Below, piece after piece: positions 51,290-61,556 of a stretch of DNA of 64,000 nt. This DNA comes from Rallus limicola (taxonomy: Eukaryota; Chordata; Aves; Gruiformes; Rallidae). The stretch spans positions 5,711,001 to 5,775,000 of the forward strand of contig JAKCOZ010000041.1 of the NCBI GenBank assembly GCA_022605955.1, given 5' to 3'. Position 1 is the first letter of the stretch, and each line of letters opens with the position of its first letter. The notes under the pieces were generated by a model. That model did not search any database. It had not been told where the DNA came from and was given only the letters and a program-made list of their open reading frames with translations. A program made the translations under genes and the position numbers.

Positions 51290-51542
51290 TCATGAGCATG
51301 AGGTCCTGCACCTTGTCCTTAGCACAGACCTTATCATTCCAAGTTTCTGGGACCAAGCCCACCTCACTATAACCACCTTTCAGGTAGTTGTAGAGAGTGA
51401 TGAAATCTTCCCTCAGTCTCCTTTTCTCCAGACTAAACAATCCCAGTTCCCTCACAGCCACTCCTCATAAAACTTGTCTTCTAAACCCTTCACCAGCCTC
51501 GTTGCCCATCTCTGGACAGAGTCAAGCATCTCAATGTCCTTT
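51290..51542 (-). mobile_element. CR1 ORF2 C-terminal fragment
   Basis: The complement shows the end of CR1 ORF2. ACTATAACCACCTTTCAGG, AGTTGTAGAGAGTGATGAA, CTCCTTTTCTCCAGACTAAA, CAATCCCAGTTCCCTCA, CTTCACCAGCCTCGTTGC and CATCTCTGGACAGAGTC are in order. Translated on the minus strand it includes [16 protein letters not shown] and [10 protein letters not shown], a hallmark of the CR1 ORF2 terminus. The 3' tail is missing. Confidence 0.92.
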
Positions 51543-52133
51543 AGAAACTTTCCTCAACTAAAGGTCTTTCTACCAGGTGGCAGAGCAATGCTAGCCCTTT
51601 AGAGCTTTCAGTTTTTGTTTTATGAAACAGGGATCCTAACTCAGCAAATTTGAACAGCTTTGTGTGCTGCATTGTTACCACCAGTTGCATCATTTTCCAC
51701 ACCTCTATTTCCAGCTGCCCTTTTTGTCTTTCTCCACTGTTTTGGTTTTTTAAATAGAAAGTATAAAAGTGAACCCAGTCTTCAGATACAGACACATCAA
51801 GAACCCCTACAGTAGCACAAGAATATTCTTGCTTTTATTATAAGAAAGACTTTCTTCTCCTTGTAAGACACCATGCAGCCTTCCAGGAGGAGATATACTT
51901 TGCAGCAGACACTGCAGACCCCAACTGCTCACTGGTTTGCCTCATTACAGGAGCTCCTGCGTTGCTGTTGCTCAAAGGGAAAAAATGCACCTCCCAGGTG
52001 TAGGACAGGTTCCACCTTGCGTATGCAACAGTCACATGGGCTTTTGCTGGGGCTCCCAGCACTTCAGTCCTTACAGCACTAGGAGCTCTTCAATATTCCT
52101 TATGTTATGGTGCACAACAGACAGAATGGTAAA

Positions 52134-52207
52134 AATCACAGAACAGTTTGGGTTGGAAGGGACCTTAAAGACCATCGAGTTCCAACCCCCTGCTATGGGC
52201 ACCCGAA
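52134..52207 (-). mobile_element. Very short CR1 3'-end fragment
   Basis: AATCACAGAACAGTTTGGG, TTGGAAGGGACCTTAAAGAC, CATCGAGTTCCAACCCCCTG and CTATGGGCA mark a CR1 3' end of about 75 bp in complement. Confidence 0.9.
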
Positions 52208-52362
52208 CTAGTCCTGATGTAAAAGTACCATTAGTTCTTGTATGCTAGGAAGATCCACTGCTACAACATTAATTTTTTTAGAGTTTGTGCCCATCATCAC
52301 ACATTTCTCTGAGATTACAACAAGAGGGGAAAAAGGGAGAAAGAGGACCACCAAAAAAGGAC

Positions 52363-52386
52363 AAAAAAAAAAAGGGGGGGGGGGGG
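52363..52386 (+). repeat. A11G13 homopurine tract
   Basis: Eleven A residues run directly into thirteen G residues, then AAGGGGAGA. The G part can form a quadruplex and the whole tract could form a triplex. Confidence 0.97.
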
Positions 52387-55300
52387 AAGGGGAGATGAAA
52401 CCCACAGTGATTTTACCATAAGTGGGTTTGCAAATAAAATTACATCAAGCTGTAAACTTCAGCACTTGCTTGGCTTTAATAAACCAAAACAAACACAATG
52501 CCAATGCATTACTGCACTGGAAACGGAGCACGGAAACACGGATGGGAAGGAAACATCAACCCATGATGTGCAGCAGTCAGTCTGCTCAGAGGTGTGTGAG
52601 CCCAACATTCCCATCAGAGCGTTCGTGCACACACTGTTACAGCACAAATGCCAAGCTGCAGCATCCGCTCTTGTATTTCGGGTTGTGGATCTGCTGCACG
52701 TGTTACTGGGGTGCGCTTCCTGCGGCGGGGAACAGACCCCTGTGTTGGGCTGCAGTTCCCCAGGGCCGCACCACAGCCTGATGTTGCTGTGGGTGTCTCG
52801 GCTTCCACAGACCTGCAGAAATAGTTCAATTCAAGTTTCAGGTGACCTGTATTTGATCCATCATGTCACATGCCCAAACATCGCTCCGGCACAGGAGGCA
52901 CATGTCAGCAGCTAGTCCTGACTCCCAGTGCTCTGCTCAGCTTCAAGCACAGCATCGGCTCACTGCCTTCCCATGGGAAGTTACCCTACCTGGGACCAGT
53001 TATCTGAGGTTTACCAATTCTTAAACTGGAGTCACTGGATTACAAATCAAATGACATCTCATTAAATAAAACCCCAGCAATATCAGAGCTTGTGGTTTGG
53101 CAGAAGTACTGACTGTGCCCCTGAGGACAGTACACTGATTAAAACGTACATAGAGCCAAAAAACCTCATCTCCCAAAGAAAACAATTTTCTTTACTTGTA
53201 ACAAAGTTCCCATGAGTTGAGTAACAACAGTTTACAAATAACCTATCTCTGTAGTAGAGGTTGGCTTCTGCTTGCTGTGTGTATAGCTCTCTACAGAGGC
53301 ACATTTCTTATTTTGTCCTTTTACTCCTCTGCTCCTCAGCTATCCAAGCATCAGAAGCAATGGAAAAGAGATTGCTGTCTTAAAGGAAAAAGAATCCTAC
53401 CTGCAGATTGTGGGACTTGATAGTAGAAGCCATAATACCCCTTTATATTCAGCAAGTACTGCTGGCACTGGAAGCATCCAACAACCCAAGCTTGCAGTAC
53501 AGCTGCCTGAAGGTGCAAACCTGAATTTAATGCTAAGTCTACATTACATTTTTCACCAGCACAGCTACACAGTTAAATCACCCAGTGCTGTAGGCGAGAC
53601 TTGCTGTACTTCCCAGCTCCGTTTTTACTAGAGGGAAGGCTGAGCTGGGAAATCAGGCACCAATATTCACCTTTTATGATGCAGGGAGCTGCCTGCATGG
53701 TTGGGGGAGGGAGAGGCAATGAGGAGGGGTTAAAATCTGCTTCACAGAATGTGAAGACTACTACTGAAGTACTGGTACACCAGTAGTATGGCTGCTCTCT
53801 ATTCTCCCACATTCAAGCAGTACATAATACTGAGAGTAAAACATCCATCTGAACTACTTCACCCCTACTCTAAGTCCCCAGAGCATTTTCCAGGCCTTTA
53901 TCATGGAACTGGAAACCAATCACTATGAAAAATCAGGAGGCGGTTTGTGTGTGTTTGATTCAGAACTATACAAATTTTTTTAGGATGAGTTCTTGTTGCA
54001 TTTCACTGGTATCTCTGAAATCGCTTGGCAGTAACACACACATTGTATAAAAGCTCATGAGAGTAGCAGTCCAAATAAAGTGTTAATAAGACATCTGCGA
54101 ACACCAAGGTTCTCCCCCTTTCAAATTAGGCCACCAAAATCTCAAATAAGGCACCAGTCAACAATTTCTAAGGGTCATATGTTGGCTTCACTAGCATTTC
54201 AGCCTTCCCCCGGCTCCTCTCTCTTTAAACAGCAGCTGTGTGTGTGTGCTTGGGAACAGCAAGAAGTGGATCTCCTTCCCAGTGCATTTTGTGCTCGTTT
54301 TGCCAAGTCATAGTGGGAATCTGCCTAATGAGCATTTACAAGTCAATTGATACAGTGGTTACATCTGACACACATCAGTCATCCTGTCCTGCTGATGGAC
54401 CAGGCAAGTTCACTGCGAGATGCACTGGCAGTTTCTAAGGCACTGCCTTACCCAAACAGAAACAGTGCCAAGTTGTCACTCTATATTTATCAACAAGAGG
54501 GAATAATTTTTAGGAAAATAATAATAAGCCCTCCTCACAATACTAATGCTAAATGACCTGAAAAACCTTCCTAAGGGACTGAAGGCACAGAACAAAGTTT
54601 CATTTTATCTTCATAGATCTGACAGCTCAATTTCCCAAGTTCCTGGGGACTTTCAGCAGTGCTGAACAGAGGCAGTAACAAATGTCAGTGTTTACTTTCA
54701 GATCTCTTTGTTAAAGCTCTCTGTACTCAGCAGTCTCTTTAATAACACTCCTTAGGCACAAGCAAAGCATGTTCTGCATAAAGCAATAGGGAGTGACTCA
54801 GCAGAGCGTGCCTATGATGTTTAAACAAGATGGGATTGCTGTATTTAACTAACATATGCTGAAGGTTTTCTAATGCGAATTCAAACTCCTCAGCTCAATG
54901 TGACCGTAAATTATCATTTGAAATACATTATAAAACTTTTCAGATTCAGTCATTTCCCACAAGCTCTCCCTAATTCTGCACAATGACTCCAGAAGCAAAG
55001 CATCCTTCCTTCTGTGCAGGAGTTAGCAGTAAATAATCTTCTAACACCACCAACGCCACCCCTAATGTTCCCCAGATTTTATTTTATTTTTTCCCCAAAA
55101 TCTCTTCTCCATCATCATCCCTACAGAGATGTTCTGCAGTGACAAATGGTACCAAGGGTCCAAGGGTCACCTGCTGCAATCCACATCACCCGGGGTTTGC
55201 ATTCACCACTTGGATCTTGTTACCTGCATCCCATGCTGGTGGGTATACAGGAGTATGGAAAGGGCTCTCACTGGTACCTCAAGAAAAAAAAGAAACATAC

Positions 55301-55676
55301 AAACAGAAAATAGCCATAATTATGGCATCAAGGAAAGATTCTGTCCAAGGTTTAGTTTCCTCCCCCTCTGTCCTCCAATACTATTTCACACCTTTTAAGT
55401 TGAAGGAAAATTTAGAGAGAGATTTTCCTTTCCTCAGCAGAACCCCACAACATTAACACTGTCCTTTCAACAGACCAATGGACTGCTTGTTACTTTACAT
55501 GTTGGTGACAGAGACTACAGCTAAAGTCCAGAACATTGAGTCTTCCCACACAAGGTCTCATAACTAATGGGTGACAGTGTACCAATGTAGCAAGCGCCTC
55601 AGTGAAACCATACGGTCGAGGTAGCTGCTACCCTTCTGTGCTATGTGATTATTCCCTTGTGAGCACTGAACAGGAA

Positions 55677-55724
55677 AGAACCAGGTGGGGTATCCCCCTC
55701 AGAACCAGGTGGGGTATCCCCCTT
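55677..55724. repeat. 24-bp tandem duplication
   Basis: Two adjacent 24-bp copies beginning AGAACCAGGTGGGG and ending TATCCCCCT plus C or T (55677-55700, 55701-55724). Each contains GGGGTATCCCC, a small inverted repeat. Confidence 0.97.
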
Positions 55725-56561
55725 GGAGAGGCTGAATACAGCACTTTTCAGGTCACTACATCCACAAGCTTAGCTTTACATTTTCACTCCACATGCCCTG
55801 GTGTATTCAAGTCACCTAACCCATCCAAATTTCCTGCATTCCTGATGTAAAATGACAACATCTCAGTGATTTCTGTTTTCCCCTTCCAGAAAGTATCAAC
55901 AAAATAAAACACATTTCAGTTCAGGGATGTGGTCATTCTGTTGTTTTCTTATTAACACAGTATGTCATAGGGAATTCTGACATTTCTCTCACTTGCCTCC
56001 TGAAATGCATTAATCTCATCACTGCTCTACCTGTCCTCATGCATTTTGGAAATTCATCATGATGTGTTGGAACTCATCACATCACTGCAACTGGCCAGAG
56101 GAGGTTCTTCTCATCACAATACCAACAGAACAACAATGGTTAGCAACTGCCTGGGCTGAACCCCTTCTGTTTAGTATGTATGCTTTTTCAGCAGTAAAAA
56201 TCAATGGATATTGTTAGTTCAGCTAGAAATTGCGTTTATTGAGCAATCAAATATCAAGTACACAATGAGCAGGGAGATATTTCTGTCCATCCCACATCCA
56301 GCTCATGTTTATATCATGTGCCCGATGGCTGTAGCAAACTAAACAAAAGCAACTGCCAAGATCAGTGAATTGTTCTCAAGCATTAACTTTACCTACAAAG
56401 CCATACTGGTACTTTGCACCAGTCAGCTGCCTTGTGGTTCATTTTGTAGGTTTTATTTTTTTTATTGCATACGTTCTCCCTTTTGCAAAGGGGAGACATC
56501 GCCTTTGAAAGGTTATGTCAGTGCATCTGTGTATTTACACCTGTGTTTAAACTTTCACACA

Positions 56562-57388
56562 GGAACACTGCGCTACCATTCAGCGAGACCTGGACAGGCT
56601 GGAGAGCTGGGCAGTTAGAAACCTGGTGAAGTTCAACAAAAGCAAGTGTAAAGTCTTGCACCTGGGAAGGGACAACCATTTGTATCAGTACAGGCTGGGG
56701 GTGACCTGATGGAGAAGAGCTCAGTGGAGAAGGACCTGGGGTCCTGGTGGATGACATATTGGCCATGAGCCAGCAGTGTGCACTGGTGGCTAAGACAGCC
56801 AATGGGATCCTGGGGTGCATCAGGAGTGTGGCCAGCAGGTCAAATGAGGTGATCCTCCCTCTCTACTGCGCCCTGGTCAGGCCCCACCTGCAGTATTGTG
56901 TCCAGTGCTGGGCTCCCTAGTATAAAAGGGACAGGGATCTCCTGGAAAGAGTCCAAAGAAGGGCTACGAAGATGATTAAGGGCCTGGAGCATCTTCCCCA
57001 TGAGGAACGGCTGAGTAAGTTGGGACTGTTCAGCCTTGAGAAGAGAAGACTAAGGGGGGACCTAATTAAAGTCTATAACTATCTTAAGCAGGGGATGCAG
57101 GGGGATATGGCCAGCCCCTTTTCAGTGTCTGTGGGGACAGGACAAGGGGCAATGGCTGCAAGTTGGAGCACAGGAAGTTCCACACCAACATGGGGACGAA
57201 CTTTTACACAGTGATGGCGACAGAACCCTGGCACAGGCTGCCCAGGGGGGTGTGGAGTCTCCTTCACCGGAGATATTCAAGACCTGTCTGGACACCGGAG
57301 TGATATGTCCTAGGGAGCCTGCTTTGGCAGGGGGGTTGGACCCTATGATCTCTCGAGGTCCCTTCCAACCCCTACGATTCTATGATTC
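56562..57388 (+). mobile_element. Longest CR1 copy: ORF2 3' end plus 3' UTR and tail
   Basis: The element starts near GAACACTGCGCTACCATTC and continues GACCTGGACAGGCTGGAGAG, CCTGGGGTGCATCAGGAGTG and TGTGTCCAGTGCTGGGCTCC. It ends with GGTTGGACCCTATGATCTC, TTCCAACCCCTACGATTC and TATGATTC, so the 3' end is complete. It encodes the C-terminal part of the CR1 ORF2 protein downstream of the reverse-transcriptase core ([13 protein letters not shown], then [35 protein letters not shown]). An in-frame TAG at 56918-56920 breaks the frame after WAP, and the 5' region is lost, so it is dead. It is among the better preserved copies here. Confidence 0.96.
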
Positions 57389-60339
57389 ATCAGGATTTAA
57401 AGAGGTTTGGAGCTTACTTTCTGGCTCCCAAACTTTGCCTGGCTCAAACAACTGTTCACATTTGTTCTTTTGATAAGTATTTTAATTTCTTGTGTGATGA
57501 TTCAATGTTTGTGGTGTTGTAAACGGACCACCACAACATACAGGGATTGGAGAAGAAATAAAATAACACATCAAGTAGAAACAGGTGAATACTTTTCAAA
57601 ATCATTAAGATACAAGAGTATAATTTGAGATTACAAAAGGATTTGTAAGGGTAATATGAAAAGGGGAGAATGAGTCAGTGAAATATAATAATGCTGAACA
57701 GATTCATGAAGATGTAGCTTGAGACAATTAATATAACCTTAATTTGTGTGTTTTAAGAATATATTTGTTTTGGATTTTAGTAGGATATGGCTGTGCTGTG
57801 AACTGTTTCATGAAAGCAGCTACAAAACTTAGCCATAACAGCCAGCCTTGCAGGATCGGGAGGAGATAGGGGAGTCATAAATAATGATACTAATGACCAA
57901 TCAAGAGAGAGTATTCTTTCCTGCTTTGTTGCCTTCTTTCCTGCAGAAGCTGCTGACAGATTCTAATCTTACAATGCTCATTATAAAACACTTATCAATT
58001 ATAAAACATCAACTGATAATAAAGCATCAACTGCTAAGCATAAACACGGTGCATGTTCTCTTCTTGTGTACGTTAAGGACTTTGGGTAAGGTGGCTACTC
58101 ATGCCTTACAGCTAAAAATCTGAACCCAGCTGGACCTGAAATGGGGGATGTGGTTTGCACTGCTACCAGTCTAAAAGTGTCATGGGTACCTATTATTACC
58201 CAGATTTTGTAGTGATTACAGAAGGGAACAAATCAGGGTAGACTCAGAATTATTCTATCAAAATCATAAAGTAAGGTACACATCTCTAATCTCACGCACC
58301 TCCCACTTCCTCCAGCCTCCACCTTTTTTCAGGCCACAAGCATCCCCTGGATATAAGACAAGGCTTTGGTTTTGCTTGGTGCTTAGACCTGGCCTGATGG
58401 AAACATTTTCAGAACAAGCAGAAAAACCTGCACATTAGCATTCACATCTGGTCCTTGAAATGCTTCATCTGCTGAATGGGAAACATTAAAGGGATATAGC
58501 AAAAAGAAGAGCTGAATAGCTACAGCTTCTTTCCAATGAAATGAAGGCATTTCACTTCTTCCACAACTGAACAAAGGGCATTCTCAGCTTTATATTTTGG
58601 GCAGGGTTAACTCTGATTTGTACATTGTCTTCAAACTGTTTACATTCCATTAAACAGAAGTATTTATTAGGGACATAAACAAGCAGTGCAGTGAAATCAT
58701 CTGTAATATTCACTCAGCGCATCATGTGGGATGTGACAAAATGCACTACCAGATACACTAATAACCATATCTGTGAGACACAGAAGCAGTTCCTGCAAGT
58801 ATTCATACTCTACGTATTTTCAAATCAAGAAGTGAATTACCAAACTCAATCTATCATATAATTTACTGCATTTAAATATTCCCAAGCTCCTTGTTTGGTC
58901 ACAAGAGACAAGCAAAAGACAACAGGCTGATGCAAGGAGGTTAGGCACCAGGTTCAACACAACTTGAGGTGTGGCCAAAGCCTCCAGCCCACTGTAAGTT
59001 AAGAAACAGATTTCACTTTAGGTTTTATGTCTACAAATATGCAATATATAGTAGTAAATAGAAACCTATGTCAAATAATTAACTAGGAATTAAACTCTAT
59101 GGCTAAGTCACACATTGTAACTAGAAGTGAAAATCCCAAAGTGTCTGTACATACCCCCAGCACAGCAAAAACATAATGTCTGTCTAGCTCTTCAGCAAAA
59201 CCACAGACACTTCTTTGTCTGACAAGTTAAAACTGATGTGATGTATGTTGCTGTTTGGGTGGGGATTTTCTGGGTGGTTTGGGGTTTTTTTTGGACTGAT
59301 AATTCGTTTTCCTTGTGCTCAATATCCTCAGCATTATCCTTGCAGGATTAGAATTAAAATCATTGTTAAACCTACTGAATAGGAAACGAGGCCAAAAAAT
59401 TGAACTAGATCCAAATCCTTGAAGACCACAAGTAATCATATTCCCTATTAAAATCTTCTGCTGTCAGGGCCAGTAATAAATGGCACTGTTTCCCAGCACT
59501 GTGTCTCCACTTTCAAGTGCAGCAATGGCAATGCTTTGCTTTTCCTTCCCTTCCACCTGCACTCCAAGACTTGGCCTCAGAGTTTCCCATCACTCACATC
59601 TAAAGCTGATGCACTGAACCATTAGAGTTGTTGTTGGCAGCGTGGGATGTGGAAAACCCGCCATGCCCTGTGCAGCACGCATGATGGTTACACACCAGGA
59701 ACAGCAAGTTCCACAAGGCAGGGATGGTAAGAATTTTGGTAACAGAGACCGATGGCAAGGGTGTATTTGCTTTTAAATATGACATCTAAGTCAAATGCTT
59801 GGTCTAGAGAGTCAAACACTGAAGCCCAGAGCAGCTTTCTGACTGAAAAGAGGTACTCTGGGATAATTACAGGCGGCCTTGCAATTATACATAGATTCAA
59901 CAAAAGCAACTGCTTTGTCTCAAAGATCATAACTATTTTCCCCATAACTAATTGATTGTCCAAGGTTTTAAAAAAAAATCTATCTCTAAATTACAGATCC
60001 CAAGGGGGTTAACTGCAACTAGTTTAGTCAGAGGTGGGTTTGGCTTTATTTTTTGTTTAAAGAAGAAAATCATGCTTTTGGATTTCCAGGTCAAGGCTTG
60101 AAATTTAATGCAAATAAGTAGCCAAGAAAATATTAGGGGTTTTAGTGGCTATTGAAAACAGTGTTTTTGATAAGCTATTTGGCCAGGAACTACTTCCAAA
60201 TAATAGTATATTTTAAAAAGGAGAGAAACAGGACCAGAGACAAAAGAATATAGAAAAAAGGAACCAAACAATAGAGACAGAACAGTAAGAGGTGAATTAA
60301 CTTGATAAAGCAGGATATACAACTCAAGTCACTCCATAG
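57389..60339. other. Unique DNA, no supported gene
   Basis: Apart from the 18-bp tandem triplet, I see no repeat or gene. The stretch 59850-59960 (GGATAATTACAGGCGGCC, TGCAATTATACATAG) is repeat-free and may be conserved, on texture alone. Confidence 0.5.
57980..58033. repeat. 18-bp tandem repeat, three copies
   Basis: Three consecutive 18-bp units: ATTATAAAACACTTATCA, ATTATAAAACATCAACTG and ATAATAAAGCATCAACTG. Copies 1 and 3 have diverged from the middle one in different parts. In one plus frame they encode a six-residue repeat of the IIKHQL type. Confidence 0.92.
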
Positions 60340-60645
60340 AGCCATCCATCTAACCCATTTTTAAAAGCCTTCAGTTATGAGAATTCCACTTCCCAAGTCT
60401 TTTATTGCTTTTCTTAAATTTAAGCTTTCAGTTAGAAAGCTTTTCTTAATTTTCTAATATCTAGATCTCTCTTGCTACAATTTGAACACATTACACCTTG
60501 TATTTTCCCCCCCCCGTGGATCTGCATTATTGTCATTCCCTGAATCACTGAAGCAACCTTCTGTGCATCTGAAGACTGCTAATACATCTTCACACATCTT
60601 TTTCCTCGTAGGCTCAGGAACCTTCAGGTTTTCAACCTTGACTCA
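60340..60645 (-). mobile_element. Ancient CR1/L3-like LINE fragment
   Basis: The complement of an old CR1-clade 3' region is visible. CAGTTAGAAAGCTTTTCTTA, CTAATATCTAGATCTCTC, TTGCTACAATTTGAACACAT, TACACCTTGTATTTTC, CAACCTTCTGTGCATC and TGAAGACTGCTAATACATC follow the usual order of old CR1/L3-type elements. It is much more diverged than the other CR1 pieces and is likely pre-avian in age, which is an inference from divergence only. Confidence 0.65.
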
Positions 60646-61491
60646 GAGACAATACTACAGCATACCAGAGTCACTATTTCACAGACGTTTAGGCAGGAGA
60701 TGGCATAGCAGGAGTTGAAGTTAAGCCAGAACACCATGCTACTGTTTAGACATGAAAGATTTGGATGTTGTCAACAGTTTTGGGAAGTGGCATAGCACCT
60801 GAACTATTAATATTTATACACAGAGACAGCCATGCACACACGTATATGGAGACATCTCTGCTTCTGTGATATTTTAACAGTGGTGGATCAAACTTTAAAG
60901 GCTTTCCACACCACTGTATTTTTAACATGTGCACATGTAGCCAAGCCAGGCCTCTGAACTAGAGGCAAGTTCCCAAGTGCAATTTTCATGTCAAAATTCC
61001 CAAAGATTAGGTTTATTCAGCTTTCAGAAGCTGGTTAATTTATTCAAGTCTAGAAAGCAACAACCACAGATGGCAGCTTCTGGCTCCAGTACCAAACCCC
61101 CAGTTGCAATTCCCTTCAGCTGCAGAGTCTTCATTTGGCCCATAATACCAGAGACAGCTGTGAAACATCGAATCTGGTAGGTCTTTCAGATTATAAACTC
61201 ACAAAGTATTTAGTAACTCTCAACACTCTACTTGGAGGTTCTGGATGTATTTCTGTGGTTGAGTAGTAGTGATTCTCCAAGTGAAGGATAAGGGAAAATA
61301 CATGTTTTCCCATATCCTGAAGACAAGTTCCTCACTTCCACCCTTGCCAGCAGCTCTTTCCCTCTTAACAGACAAGAATACTGCTGTAGATGGAAATACG
61401 CTCACCCAGGTGCAGACAGTGCTTTTATTTGTAGAAATAACTCTTTAAACACAATTGAACAACTAAAGACAGCCAAGTGCAAACACATTAC
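60646..61491. other. Unique DNA, nothing recognised
   Basis: No repeats, splice-bounded frame or known protein seen. Confidence 0.5.
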
Positions 61492-61556
61492 CTGTCCTTC
61501 CCTGCTTTGGATGCAGAAATAGCAACCCAGCAGGAGAAATACTTGACTCCAGTGAG
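61492..61556 (-). CDS. Candidate 65-bp internal exon
   Basis: Minus-strand segment with a decent acceptor (AACAGTCTTCTCATTAG) and a strong donor (CAG|GTAATG). All three frames are open, so the frame is undetermined. The frame that would join in phase to the exon at 41136-41195 begins with two bases of a split codon and reads HWSQVFLLLGCYFC near the start, a hydrophobic stretch. Another frame reads SLESSISPAGLLFLHPKQG. No family recognised. It is the most upstream candidate exon of the putative minus-strand gene within the window. Confidence 0.28.

Larger units (their letters stand above)
52208..56561. other. Unique DNA, no supported gene
   Basis: Contains the A11G13 purine tract and the 24-bp tandem duplication listed separately. 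Overlapping open frames at 52422-52915 and others show no family resemblance. Poly-purine and pyrimidine runs are common, but no transposon is recognised. Confidence 0.5.

Noticed and set aside
52422..52915. Overlapping open frames of 119 and 149 codons
   Set aside because: Two frames of similar quality overlap and neither resembles a known protein.
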